Shown here one piece after another: positions 1 to 8,245 of a stretch of 64,000 nt of DNA. Every line of letters begins with the position of its first letter. Within the stretch, counting starts at the first letter, position 1. Position numbers and translations under genes: made by a program. The stretch covers positions 24,564-88,563 of the forward strand of contig CAZLFD010000001.1 of assembly GCA_964558715.1 (NCBI GenBank), written 5' to 3'. Below the pieces are notes generated by a model that saw only the letters and a program-made list of their open reading frames with translations, ran no database searches and was not told where the DNA came from. Origin of the DNA: JBGSOV01 sp964558715. GTDB lineage: Bacteria; Patescibacteriota; Gracilibacteria; CAIRYL01; GCA-016699755.

Positions 1-1047
1 GATCTCGCCCGCCCGATGGGGTTGAATCTGCTCGAAGCGAAGTCTGAAGAACAAAAGGAATTCGTTTCGCAAGAAGCGCTCTCGATCTTCATCAAACTTT
101 ATGGCGAAGAGATCATGGGCCCTCGCCTGCAGCACTACTTTCGCAACGGCATTCTCACGCTGATGGCGGATGAAGCGGAGGGTGCGACCTTGTTGGATAT
201 TATGCGCCTGTTTACCGATGACCATTATCAAAAACTGAAAACGCCAAAAGTGAAGAACCCGAGCGTACGCAGCTTTTGGGATCGCGAAATGGCAAAATCT
301 GGCGCGCGTGAAAAGGAAGAGATTATCCCCTACTTTGCTTCGAAATTCGGCCCGTTTGTGACGAATGCGCAAATCAGGAATATTCTCGGCCAGACGAAAT
401 CGGGTTTCGACTTTCGCGATGTAATGGATAACAAAAAAATCCTCCTCGTGAATCTTTCGAAGGGAAAATTAGGTGATTTGAATGCCAAACTGCTCGGTAT
501 GATTATGGTGAGTAAGATTCAGATGGCAGCGATGAGCCGGGTCGATACGCCAGAAAAAGAGCGGAAAGATTTTTATTTGTATGTCGACGAATTCCAGAAT
601 TTCGTGACCGATTCATTTGCCTCGATCTTGTCGGAAGCACGTAAGTATCGCCTAAACCTAATCGTCGCCCACCAGTATATCTCACAGATCACGCAGAGCA
701 GTGAAGGTGGCCGCGGTAAGCATGAAGACAGTACTCTAAGGGATGCGGTCTTTGGCAACGTGGGTTCGATGATGTGTTTTAAAATCGGCGCGCAAGATGC
801 CGAAGTGATGGAAAAAGAATTCGCGCCGGTCTTCAGTCAGCAAGACCTCATCAACATTGCCAACTACCAGGCCTACATCAAACTGAATATCGACAATGCC
901 ACCAGCCGCGCTTTTAGCATGCAGACGATATACGACCCCACCGGAGCAGATAAAGAAGCGGCAGAAGCCTTTCGTCAGCTCTCGCGCCTTAAGTTTGGAC
1001 GAGACAGAGAATTTGTCACGCGAGAGATTACGAGAAGGGTGATTTGA
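1..1047 (+). CDS. Type IV secretion/conjugation coupling ATPase (TraD/VirD4-VirB4-like), 3' part
   Basis: The reading frame is open from base 1, so the 5' end lies outside the window; the first internal ATG is at 16. The fragment carries the C-terminal half of a RecA-like DNA-pumping ATPase. A Walker-B-like strand FYLYVDEFQNF sits about 185 residues after that ATG, followed by a sensor-like segment LIVAHQYISQI and, further on, QDLINIANYQAYIKL. These match the TraG/TraD C-terminal (TraM-recognition) type found in CPR type IV pilus or secretion loci. The Walker A motif must lie upstream of the window. The protein is expected at the inner membrane, coupling ATP hydrolysis to DNA or protein transfer. 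alr follows 18 bp downstream on the same strand, so the two may be cotranscribed. The family call is firm; the substrate is unknown. Confidence 0.75.
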   Translation, partial: DLARPMGLNLLEAKSEEQKEFVSQEALSIFIKLYGEEIMGPRLQHYFRNGILTLMADEAEGATLLDIMRLFTDDHYQKLKTPKVKNPSVRSFWDREMAKSGAREKEEIIPYFASKFGPFVTNAQIRNILGQTKSGFDFRDVMDNKKILLVNLSKGKLGDLNAKLLGMIMVSKIQMAAMSRVDTPEKERKDFYLYVDEFQNFVTDSFASILSEARKYRLNLIVAHQYISQITQSSEGGRGKHEDSTLRDAVFGNVGSMMCFKIGAQDAEVMEKEFAPVFSQQDLINIANYQAYIKLNIDNATSRAFSMQTIYDPTGADKEAAEAFRQLSRLKFGRDREFVTREITRRVI

Positions 1048-1065
1048 TACGGATTTAAAAAAACG

Positions 1066-2292
1066 ATGGACTCTATGCACAAGATTACTGCATTGCTCTC
1101 ACAGTTGAATCAAGTTGAAGCACTAAAATGCCCTTTTCCGACTGCGCTCGCGAAAGTCTCATTGAGTAAATTGGAATCAAATATTTTACAACTTCAAGCG
1201 TTCGTAGAAAAGAAGAAGCAGCGACCCATTCCTATGCTACTGCCTATAAAGGCAAATGCCTATGGCAGTGGCATGATTCCTGTCGCCAATTTTCTAGAAG
1301 CCAAGCAGTTGTGTAGATATTTCGGCGTCGCGCATACTGTCGAAGCGATCTTGTTACGTCAACGTGGTGTGCAGACGCCAATCTTGATTATGGGGCAAGC
1401 GCAGAACACAACAGGAGAAATCGATGCTATCATCAAACACAATATCGACCTATCAATCTCTGAAATATCTGTGCTCCATACTCTCAACAAACGAGCGGCA
1501 GTTTTCGGAAAAACCGCTCATATTCACTTAGAAGTCGATACGGGCATGGGTCGGTGTGGAGTTCTGTATGAAGATCTATCGCAAATTTTGAAAGCCATCC
1601 GTGCCTGCGACCATGTTGAACTCGTTGGAGTAATGACGCATTACGCCGTGGCCGATTCAGATACAGCAGTTGAAATCGAATATACTGAACAACAGATTGA
1701 AAGGTTTAACACAGTAAAAGAAGACGTGGCTCACATCTTTCCTGAGTCGGAGATTCTTTTTCATACATCCAATAGCGGCGGTTGTCTAGAGCATCCCGCC
1801 AGTATTTTTGACATGGTTCGCCCAGGCATTGCCGCCTATGGCTATCCAGAACACAATATGGGCCTCAATTTACAGCCGATCATGGATATCGTCAGTACGA
1901 TAACGCTGATCAAAGAATATCCGATGGGGCATTCTATAGGATATGGTTGTACCTATCAAACATCGCAGGATAAAGAGCGAATTGGTATTGTGCCAATCGG
2001 CTATGGTGATGGATTAAGTCGCCTACTCAGTAATACATTTCATCCGATTGTAAACGGCAAAAAGGCACCAAGTGTCGGCCGCATCAGTATGGATCAATGC
2101 GCCGTTTTAGTCGATGATGATGCTAAGGTCGGCGATGAGGTGACGATCATCGGCGAATCAAATGGAGTGAGAAACGATGCCTATGCGATGGCAAAAGCAA
2201 TAAACACGATTCCTTATGAAGTCATCTGCAACCTCGGCAACGCAAAAAGAATCAGGCATGAATATATATATGATCAAAAAGAGGAAGACTAA
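1066..2292 (+). CDS. alr: Alanine racemase
   Basis: A PLP-dependent racemase that interconverts L- and D-alanine for peptidoglycan synthesis in the cytoplasm. Length is 408 residues, slightly above the usual 360-390. The PLP-binding lysine is K62 in IKANAYG, at the mouth of an alanine-racemase TIM barrel. Further landmarks are HLEVDTGMGRCG, VRPGIAAYG, the second catalytic tyrosine Y293 in SIGYGCTY, and GRISMDQ in the C-terminal beta domain. ATG at 1066 and 1075 are both possible; no clear Shine-Dalgarno is seen. It lies 18 bp after the secretion-ATPase gene. All key catalytic residues are present, so activity is expected. Confidence 0.93.
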   Translation: MDSMHKITALLSQLNQVEALKCPFPTALAKVSLSKLESNILQLQAFVEKKKQRPIPMLLPIKANAYGSGMIPVANFLEAKQLCRYFGVAHTVEAILLRQRGVQTPILIMGQAQNTTGEIDAIIKHNIDLSISEISVLHTLNKRAAVFGKTAHIHLEVDTGMGRCGVLYEDLSQILKAIRACDHVELVGVMTHYAVADSDTAVEIEYTEQQIERFNTVKEDVAHIFPESEILFHTSNSGGCLEHPASIFDMVRPGIAAYGYPEHNMGLNLQPIMDIVSTITLIKEYPMGHSIGYGCTYQTSQDKERIGIVPIGYGDGLSRLLSNTFHPIVNGKKAPSVGRISMDQCAVLVDDDAKVGDEVTIIGESNGVRNDAYAMAKAINTIPYEVICNLGNAKRIRHEYIYDQKEED

Positions 2293-2369
2293 AGACGTCT
2301 ATATTAACCTCATTATCATGAAGAGTTCGTGAAATTGAACATCCTCGAAAGAAAAATAGACAGTATTTG

Positions 2370-2516
2370 TTACTTTTTGAACCATTTTTTTACTGTGGAG
2401 TTCTGATGAGGGTAGCTGGGCCGACGTTTGCCCTTGAGCAAATCTTCTTGTAGTCGGACGAGGTGTTCTATTCTTGTCTCCGGTTTTTTCGCAATGGTAA
2501 CCCAACATATCCATTC
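2370..2516 (-). pseudogene. C-terminal remnant of a YdeI/DUF1801-like protein
   Basis: In one minus-strand frame about 48 codons read like the C-terminus of a YdeI/OmpD-associated or DUF1801 protein, with WVTIAKKPETRIEHLVRLQE followed by LLKGKRRPSYP, ending at a stop at 2370. An in-frame TAG lies just upstream of the fragment, so no complete gene exists. The rest of 2293-2741 shows no convincing coding sequence. Family assignment is by the short alternating Lys/Arg helix motif only. Confidence 0.35.
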
Positions 2517-2741
2517 ATTCCGCTATGGGAGTCAGACTGTACCATTTTTTATGCAGCTCTAAATTTGAAACAAGAGCCTCTTTTAAATCGGGGGGTTGGA
2601 TAGAGCACACCAGTGGCGATTTCTTTAGTCATTGTACTTGTGTTTGGAGCAAATCTTTTGAATGTGTTGCTAGCCGAAGCTGTAGAGCGATGGCTGGTGG
2701 AATATCATAAGTGAGTCTGAGCTTGTCGAAAGCAAGTCGAA

Positions 2742-2816
2742 TGGTGGGTGAGGTGGGGGTCGAACCCACGGCCAATTGGTTAAGAGCCAACTGCTCTACC
2801 ACTGAGCTACTCACCC
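2742..2816 (-). tRNA. tRNA-Lys (anticodon CTT)
   Basis: The reverse complement folds into a full cloverleaf: acceptor GGGTGAG/CTCACCC, D arm GCTC-AGTGGTA-GAGC, anticodon stem GTTGG/CCAAT with loop CTCTTAA, and T arm GTGGG-TTCGACC-CCCAC. Anticodon CTT reads the lysine codon AAG. The 3' CCA is encoded (2742-2744). It stands alone between alr and glnA. No intron is seen. Confidence 0.93.
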
Positions 2817-2919
2817 ACATGCGCCGAAACACTGTAACCCGGAATCGCATGGTTTGCAAACAAAAACCCGACTCATACCATGGGCATAAGTCGGGTTCAG
2901 AACTCAAGATAAAAGCGGA

Positions 2920-4254
2920 TCAATAGTTATCGAGATACTGATCGAGCTCCCATTGCGAAACATCGAGACGATAGCTATCGGCCTCGGACTTTTTGGCTTC
3001 AACAAACTTCTCGAACGAGTGTTCACCCAAGACCTCTTTGGCAAGCGAACTTCGTTCAAATTTGGCAATCGCTTCACCGAGTGAACCGGGAACTGTTTTT
3101 ACCCGCATGCGACGGGCTTTTTTATCGGTGAATTCGAAGATATTTTCATCGATGGGGTCTGGCACCGGATACTTGCCCTCAATACCATTTAGGCCAGCAG
3201 CGAGCATAATCGCAAAGGCCAAGTATGGATTACTGGAGCTATCTGGGCAACGCAGCTCACAGCGCGTGCCCTCGGTACGACCAGCGGTTAAACGCGGAAT
3301 ACGGATAAGCGCACTGCGGTTTGTCTGACCCCAGGCGATGTAGACCGGAGCCTCGTAACCGGGTACCATTCTTTTGTATGAATTAACTGTAGGATTGGTA
3401 ATGGCTACGATTTCAGGAAGGTGCTTGAGCTGTCCGGCAATGAACTGTAATGCTGTGAGAGAGAGACCGTTGTGCTTACTCTTAGCATCGTAGAAGGCAT
3501 TCTTTCCGCCTTTGCTGAAGGACTGGTGAACATGCATCCCATTCCCATTCACACCAGCAATCGGCTTTGGCATAAATGTCGCATGCAGACCGTAATCTTG
3601 CGCAACGGCACGGAGCGCCGTTTTCACAGTAAGCACGCTGTCGGCCTGCTTGATGGCGGAGTTATATTTAAAGTCGATCTCGTGTTGCCCGGGCGCCACC
3701 TCGTGATGGATGGTCTCGACATCGACACCCATGGCAGAAACTGCATCACTCATGGCGCCGCGAATGGCGCCTGCCCTGTCTGAAGAGTAATCAAAATACC
3801 CCGCCGTATCATGTGGCAACACATATGGCTTACCGTCTTCGTCAATCGGGAAGAGGAAGAATTCCAGCTCAGGGCCGACATTGTATTCAAAGCCAAGCTT
3901 CTGGGCGCGTTCTACCTGACGACGTAGAATCTGACGTGGGTCACCCTCAAATGGTCTACCATTTGGCAAGAAGACATCACAGATCACACGGGCAACGCTT
4001 TCGTCTTCGTCTGATTCCCAAGGAATAATAGCGAAAGTAGCAAGATCGAGCTTCAGATACATGTCAGACTCGTAAATCCGTGTAAAGCCTTCGATCGAGC
4101 TTCCATCAAACCAGACATTGTGGTCGATGGCGTCGTCTATTTTAGAGACGGGAATGGTGACACTCTTCACCATGCCAAGTAAGTCGCAAAATTGTAAATG
4201 CACAAAACGAACATTTTTTTGTTCGCATTGCTGCAGAACTTCTTTCTTAGTCAT
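2920..4254 (-). CDS. glnA: Glutamine synthetase, type I
   Basis: Makes glutamine from glutamate, ammonia and ATP in the cytoplasm. Length is 444 residues, typical of GSI-alpha. Visible landmarks are the beta-grasp N-domain with WFDGSSIEGF, the metal/glutamate region around MPKPIAGVNGNGMHVHQSF, NPTVNSYKRMVPGYEAP, and the ATP/glutamate segment NRSALIRIPR. The region before the C-terminus (YPVPDPIDENIFEF) lacks the NLYDLPPEE-type loop that carries the adenylylated tyrosine in GSI-beta enzymes. Regulation by adenylylation is therefore unlikely. It is the next gene downstream of the rplO ribosomal block on the same strand after a 201-bp gap; tRNA-Lys follows 100 bp after its stop. Confidence 0.95.
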   Translation of the reverse strand: MTKKEVLQQCEQKNVRFVHLQFCDLLGMVKSVTIPVSKIDDAIDHNVWFDGSSIEGFTRIYESDMYLKLDLATFAIIPWESDEDESVARVICDVFLPNGRPFEGDPRQILRRQVERAQKLGFEYNVGPELEFFLFPIDEDGKPYVLPHDTAGYFDYSSDRAGAIRGAMSDAVSAMGVDVETIHHEVAPGQHEIDFKYNSAIKQADSVLTVKTALRAVAQDYGLHATFMPKPIAGVNGNGMHVHQSFSKGGKNAFYDAKSKHNGLSLTALQFIAGQLKHLPEIVAITNPTVNSYKRMVPGYEAPVYIAWGQTNRSALIRIPRLTAGRTEGTRCELRCPDSSSNPYLAFAIMLAAGLNGIEGKYPVPDPIDENIFEFTDKKARRMRVKTVPGSLGEAIAKFERSSLAKEVLGEHSFEKFVEAKKSEADSYRLDVSQWELDQYLDNY

Positions 4255-4455
4255 GCAAATTTGAGAAAAAGTAAAAAACGAACAGATTTTTGCACATAAT
4301 ACTTAATCTGCCAAAACATTTTTTATATATTTTAATGCACAGAATCTGCCCAAATTCGCTCAAAATATTGTGAAGATGCCAATATTTTCTGTTTCATAAA
4401 TAAACAGGAGCGCAAGCGAAAATTCTGCGCATCAACATTTGTCAGCAAAAAAACA

Positions 4456-4941
4456 CTACTCAGAAGATGCCTCTTCTTTTTTGGTAGTTTCTTCTTTTTT
4501 CGCCGCAGGTTTCTTTGGCGCAGATGCAGATGCCTTTTCAACGACTTTCGACATTTTTACATATTCAAAAGTGACTTTCTTCGTCAAAGTTCCATTACCG
4601 AGGATTTTGATCGGCAAACCAGCTTTTGCAACCAAGCGCTTTTCAAACAAGCTTGTCGGAGAAACGACCTCGCCATCCGCGTAACGCGCTTCGATCTTAT
4701 CGAGATTTATGACCACATATTCAACACGATTCGGGTTTTTAAAACCCTTAAGTTTTGGTGTGCGGCGTAAAAGCGGGGTCTGACCACCTTCAAAACCAAG
4801 GCGTACACCTCCACCAGCACGTGAGTTCTGGCCTTTCATGCCACGTCCTGAATAATTTCCACTGCCAGAAGAATCGCCACGCCCTTTGCGCACTTTTGGC
4901 TTTCTACTGCCGGAATTTGCCTTAATATCGTGAAGTTTCAT
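4456..4941 (-). CDS. rplO: 50S ribosomal protein L15 (uL15)
   Basis: Large-subunit protein that binds 23S rRNA late in assembly. It starts MKLHDIKANSGSRKPK and shows the typical Gly/Arg-rich RKGRGDSSGSGNYSGRG segment, then GFEGGQTPLLRRTPK. At 161 residues it is longer than the usual 145 because of a C-terminal tail of Lys/Glu/Ala (KKPAAKKEETTKKEEASSE). It is last in the rplX-to-rplO block, 14 bp after rpsE. secY and adk, which often follow, are absent. No rpmD (L30) lies between rpsE and rplO, as expected for CPR. Confidence 0.95.
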   Translation of the reverse strand: MKLHDIKANSGSRKPKVRKGRGDSSGSGNYSGRGMKGQNSRAGGGVRLGFEGGQTPLLRRTPKLKGFKNPNRVEYVVINLDKIEARYADGEVVSPTSLFEKRLVAKAGLPIKILGNGTLTKKVTFEYVKMSKVVEKASASAPKKPAAKKEETTKKEEASSE

Positions 4942-4955
4942 GGTATTAAAAAGGG

Positions 4956-5744
4956 TTATGATGTCTTTGCTTCTTGTGTCGGAGTTTCTGCAGCCTCTTG
5001 AGTCTTTGCTTTCGGCCTTTCTTGCTCTCCTTCGGTTTTTGCTTCTGACTTGTCTTTCTTGGTAGATTTCAAACTCGCTAATGCCATCATCATTGCCTTA
5101 CCCGTAGTGATACGATTGTTGCAGCCTAAGTTTTTTCCGAGAAGGTTTTCAATTCCCGCCAAGTCGGCGATCTTACGCATTGAACCACCTGCAATAATAC
5201 CGGTACCGGATTTAGCCGGCATAACCAGGATTTTTGCAGATTTATACTTGAGCTGGACATCGTGCGGGATCGTGCCGTTCTCGATCGGTACTTTAATCAG
5301 ATTCTTTTTCGCATCACGTACCGCTTTCTGAATCGCTTGCGGAACCTCGGTCGCCTTATCGACCCCAAAGCCCACACGCCCTTTACGGTCACCAATGGCA
5401 ACAGTAGCGCGAAAGCGCAAGCGGCGACCACCCTTTACCACACGGGTAACTCGATCGACCTGAAGGAGTTCTTCTTCAAATTCTTTTTCTTCGCGTTCAT
5501 CTCCGCCTCGTCGGCCCCCTCGACCACGTCCACCTCCACGGCTATCTCCGCCGCGACCTCCTCGTCCACGTTCACCACGATTCCCACCACGGCCTCTCTG
5601 ATCACGTGATTGATTCTGCGTACTTGTCTCCGCTTTCGGAGCAGATTCAGTAGCTTCCGTTTTTGGAGCTTCGTCAACTACTGTCTCAGGAGTCGCTTCG
5701 ACTTCTTCTGGTGTGCCGGTATCTTTTTCTTGAGCGTCGCTCAT
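4956..5744 (-). CDS. rpsE: 30S ribosomal protein S5 (uS5) with RGG-rich N-terminal extension
   Basis: The S5 core starts near residue 88 (EEELLQVDRVTRVVKGGRR) and includes GDRKGRVGFGVDKA and the decoding-fidelity region GTGIIAGGSMR. At 262 residues it is about 100 longer than usual. The first ~40 residues are acidic and Thr/Glu/Pro-rich. Residues ~47-80 are an almost pure Arg/Gly tract (RGRGGNRGERGRGGRGG and onward). The C-terminus has a 35-residue charged tail. RGG tracts are known nucleic-acid-binding disordered regions; their role here is inference. Placed between rplR (18 bp) and rplO (14 bp) in the operon. Confidence 0.95.
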   Translation of the reverse strand: MSDAQEKDTGTPEEVEATPETVVDEAPKTEATESAPKAETSTQNQSRDQRGRGGNRGERGRGGRGGDSRGGGRGRGGRRGGDEREEKEFEEELLQVDRVTRVVKGGRRLRFRATVAIGDRKGRVGFGVDKATEVPQAIQKAVRDAKKNLIKVPIENGTIPHDVQLKYKSAKILVMPAKSGTGIIAGGSMRKIADLAGIENLLGKNLGCNNRITTGKAMMMALASLKSTKKDKSEAKTEGEQERPKAKTQEAAETPTQEAKTS

Positions 5745-5761
5745 TATTAGTCTAGAAAAGG

Positions 5762-6109
5762 TTAAAATTTCAAACCACCTTCGCGCGCCGCTTCGACAAG
5801 CGCTTTCACTTTTCCGTGAAAGGCAAACCCGTTACGGTCAAAGACGATGGTCGTGATTTTTGCCGCCTTGGCTTTTTCGGCGATTTCACTGCCGACTTTT
5901 TTGGCAGCTTCTATAGTGCCTCCGTTTTTCGCTTGGAGCGATTGTGCAGAGGCAATGGTCTTTCCGTTGGAATCGTCGATTATTTGCGCATATATCGCAC
6001 TATTACTTCGAAATACTACGAGACGTGGCTTTTGTGCAGTGCCGTCTCCGATTTTCTTTCGGATGCGAGCTCCTCTCGTTTGCCGTTGTTGGAATTTAGT
6101 CGATTTCAT
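5762..6109 (-). CDS. rplR: 50S ribosomal protein L18 (uL18)
   Basis: A 5S rRNA-binding protein of the central protuberance. At 115 residues it has normal length. It shows the basic N-terminus followed by the conserved PRLVVFRSNSAIYAQIIDD strand and the FDRNGFAFHGKVKALVEAAREGG C-terminus. It sits in standard spc order between rplF (10 bp upstream) and rpsE. Confidence 0.95.
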   Translation of the reverse strand: MKSTKFQQRQTRGARIRKKIGDGTAQKPRLVVFRSNSAIYAQIIDDSNGKTIASAQSLQAKNGGTIEAAKKVGSEIAEKAKAAKITTIVFDRNGFAFHGKVKALVEAAREGGLKF

Positions 6110-6119
6110 GAGTTAGGGA

Positions 6120-6662
6120 TTATTTCGCGGCAGTCTTACCAGCTTTGCGTCGGACATATTCGCCGACATAGCGGATTCCTTTTCCTTTGTAGGGCTCTGG
6201 CTTACGGAGAGAACGAACCTTTGCGGCAAACGCACCGACCTTCTGTTTATCGGCTCCAGAGATAATCACGTGCTTCGTATCTTTATCAATATCTAGGCTA
6301 AGGCCTTCATCGGCAGTCATTTCGACTGGATGTGAAAAACCAAGATTCAAGTTAAGCTTGTTTCCGCTGACTTGCGCACGATACCCCACCCCGATTATTT
6401 CGAGACGCTTTTCGAAGCCGTCCGTTACTCCGGTCACCATATTTTGAATGAGAGAGCGTGTAAGACCGTGCAAAGCGCGATCTTGCTGTTGGTCTGAGGC
6501 TCGAGTCACCACGATTTCGGTCCCCTCTTTTTTTACCGTCACACGCGGGCTAATTGCGAGATTCAACCCGCCTTTCGGACCCTTCACGGTGATTTTCGTA
6601 CCATCGATGGTAACATCTACACCACTAGGGATTTGTACCGGCCATTTTCCAATGCGTGACAT
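6120..6662 (-). CDS. rplF: 50S ribosomal protein L6 (uL6)
   Basis: Binds 23S rRNA near the sarcin-ricin loop and the elongation-factor site. Length is 180 residues, normal. It has the duplicated L6 fold: N-terminal MSRIGKWPVQIPSGV and VKGPKGGL; second repeat with IIGVGYRAQV; and the C-terminal signature PEPYKGKGIRYVGE. It lies between rpsH (12 bp) and rplR (10 bp) and is translated in the same block. Confidence 0.96.
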   Translation of the reverse strand: MSRIGKWPVQIPSGVDVTIDGTKITVKGPKGGLNLAISPRVTVKKEGTEIVVTRASDQQQDRALHGLTRSLIQNMVTGVTDGFEKRLEIIGVGYRAQVSGNKLNLNLGFSHPVEMTADEGLSLDIDKDTKHVIISGADKQKVGAFAAKVRSLRKPEPYKGKGIRYVGEYVRRKAGKTAAK

Positions 6663-6674
6663 GTGATAATAAAA

Positions 6675-7073
6675 TCAGTAAATATCGCAGACATACTCTC
6701 CGCCGACTCCGGCTTCTTTTGCATCATCTCCAACCATCAGACCACCACTCGTACTGATGACGGCGAATCCGAATCCGTTTCGCACCGCTTTGATCTCGGA
6801 TGACTTGACATAGACGCGCTGACCCGGTTTACTCACGCGCTTGAGGGTAAGTGGAGCGGTGGTGTCTTTCAAGCTGACGACGATTTCTGGAAATTTCCCA
6901 CCACGATCGACTNNNNNNNNNNCGACTCGCGCTTTCTCAACGACTCCTTTCTCTTCTAAGATCGATCCGATACTCTCTTTGATTTTAGAATACGGGATAC
7001 TAACCGTGCTGTTACCAGCTCGGCTGGCATTGCGGATGCGCGTCAGGAAATCGGCGATCGGATCGGTGTGCAT
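6675..7073 (-). CDS. rpsH: 30S ribosomal protein S8 (uS8), with a 10-N gap
   Basis: Primary 16S rRNA-binding protein. It starts MHTDPIADFLTRIRNA and ends with the conserved STSGGLMV region. The 132 residues include four unknown residues from a run of ten N (6913-6922). The frame is kept across the gap, so the gene is probably intact but the gap length may not be exact. Standard position between rpsN and rplF. Confidence 0.93.
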   Translation of the reverse strand: MHTDPIADFLTRIRNASRAGNSTVSIPYSKIKESIGSILEEKGVVEKARVXXXXVDRGGKFPEIVVSLKDTTAPLTLKRVSKPGQRVYVKSSEIKAVRNGFGFAVISTSGGLMVGDDAKEAGVGGEYVCDIY

Positions 7074-7090
7074 AGGACAGAAAAGAAAGA

Positions 7091-7315
7091 TTACCAGCTC
7101 GACTTGCGCAGCCCGGGTATCATACCCTTACGGGCTAGTTCACGCAGGCAGATGCGGCAAAGTCCGAAAAAACGGAAGTAACCGCGGGTGCGCCCGCATT
7201 TGAGACAACTGTTGTATGCTCGTGTCGACATCTTCGCCTTGCGCCCCTCCAACTTCGCGCGTACCACGCGGTCACGTTTACGAGCTGCCTTCACAATCAT
7301 AGATTTCTTAGCCAT
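7091..7315 (-). CDS. rpsN: 30S ribosomal protein S14 (uS14), zinc-binding form
   Basis: Length is 74 residues. It has two CxxC pairs, CLKCGRTRGYFR and CRICLRELA, that hold a zinc ion, and the conserved C-terminus KGMIPGLRKSSW. The zinc-type protein is usually 61 residues; this one has about 13 extra basic N-terminal residues, giving an intermediate length. The start codon overlaps the rplE stop by one base (TAATG), so the two are probably translationally coupled. Confidence 0.95.
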   Translation of the reverse strand: MAKKSMIVKAARKRDRVVRAKLEGRKAKMSTRAYNSCLKCGRTRGYFRFFGLCRICLRELARKGMIPGLRKSSW

Positions 7316-7854
7316 TATGCGGTACGAAAAGGAAAGCCAAATTCATCGAGAAGCATCTTTGCTTCTTTATCATTCGTTGCAGAAGTCGTAATTGTGATTT
7401 GCAGACCAAATGGTTTGATTACTTGGTCAGTTGGGATTTCTGGAAAGATGAGATGGTCGCGAATCCCGAGGGAGTAATTGCCCTTGCCATCAAAGGATTT
7501 TGCAGAAAAGCCCCGAAAGTCGCGAATACGTGGGAAGACGATTTTAACAAGCCTTTCTAAAAAGTCGTACATGCGATCTCCGCGCAGAGTGACAGAAACA
7601 CCGACGGGCATACCCTCGCGCAATTTAAAATTCGAGATAGACATACGCGCATTTTTTACAACCGGCTTTTGACTGGTGATACGTGAGATGCCATCAATTA
7701 CGGTAGATGCATCTTTTTCGCCTTTCAAATAGGTACCAATTCCGGCATTAACGGTGATTTTCTCGAGCTTTGGTAAAGCGTGCAAATTGCGGTCACCAAT
7801 CTTCTTGCGCAGATTCGGTTGAAGCGTTTGCCGATACTCAATCTTAAGTGACAT
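7315..7854 (-). CDS. rplE: 50S ribosomal protein L5 (uL5)
   Basis: 5S rRNA-binding protein. Length is 179 residues, normal. Landmarks are the N-terminal KIGDRNLHALPKLEKITVNAG, the loop ITSQKPVVKNARMSISNFKLREG, and the C-terminal FPFRTA ending. It is two bases downstream of rplX and overlaps rpsN by one base. Confidence 0.96.
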   Translation of the reverse strand: MSLKIEYRQTLQPNLRKKIGDRNLHALPKLEKITVNAGIGTYLKGEKDASTVIDGISRITSQKPVVKNARMSISNFKLREGMPVGVSVTLRGDRMYDFLERLVKIVFPRIRDFRGFSAKSFDGKGNYSLGIRDHLIFPEIPTDQVIKPFGLQITITTSATNDKEAKMLLDEFGFPFRTA

Positions 7855-7856
7855 GA

Positions 7857-8186
7857 TTAGGGAGTTTTAACAAATGATTTTTCGACGTTGACGCCGGATT
7901 TTTTAGCGATGCGATATTTTTTTCCGTCTTTTGCAACCTGATACCCCACGCGTGAACTCTTGTTCGTTTCAGGGCAGATCACTTTTACATTCGATGCGTC
8001 GATTGGCGCTTCGGTCTGAATGCGGCCACCAGGCTGTTTACCGCGCTCTTTTTGGTGCTTAGTGATAAGATTTACCTTTTCGACAACAATCTTGCCCTCG
8101 CTTGGAATAGCCCGGATCACAGTTCCCTTTTTTCCCTTATCCTTGCCGGTGGTAATGGCGACATTATCGCCTTTCTTAATTTTCAT
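7857..8186 (-). CDS. rplX: 50S ribosomal protein L24 (uL24)
   Basis: Initiates 50S assembly. The real start is the ATG at 8186, giving MKIKKGDNVAITTGKDKGKKG, the KOW motif typical of L24, and 109 residues in all. The open frame continues upstream without a stop into the broken IS30 transposase, so a longer fusion frame exists on paper; the KOW motif and family length decide the start. A TTGACA-N18-CAAAAT promoter lies just upstream (8207-8236). rplN should lie immediately upstream but is 10.4 kb away. Confidence 0.94.
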   Translation of the reverse strand: MKIKKGDNVAITTGKDKGKKGTVIRAIPSEGKIVVEKVNLITKHQKERGKQPGGRIQTEAPIDASNVKVICPETNKSSRVGYQVAKDGKKYRIAKKSGVNVEKSFVKTP

Positions 8187-8206
8187 GGGTGCAAAATCGC
8201 CAGGGC

Positions 8207-8236
8207 ATTTTGCCGAATTGGCAGAGAGGTTGTCAA
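8207..8236 (-). promoter_or_regulatory. Predicted promoter for the rplX-rplO block
   Basis: On the minus strand a perfect -35 TTGACA (8231-8236) is followed after 18 bp by CAAAAT (8207-8212, 4 of 6 matches). This predicts a very short leader before the rplX ATG at 8186. It lies at or just outside the IS30 end, so it may have been formed or exposed by the insertion and would free the block from read-through. Confidence 0.5.
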
Positions 8237-8245
8237 CACATTTTC

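Noticed and set aside
2710..2740. TGAGCTTGTCGAAAGC motif before tRNA-Lys, similar to a short repeat common in many genomes.
   Set aside because: Only one copy is seen in the window, so repeat status cannot be supported.
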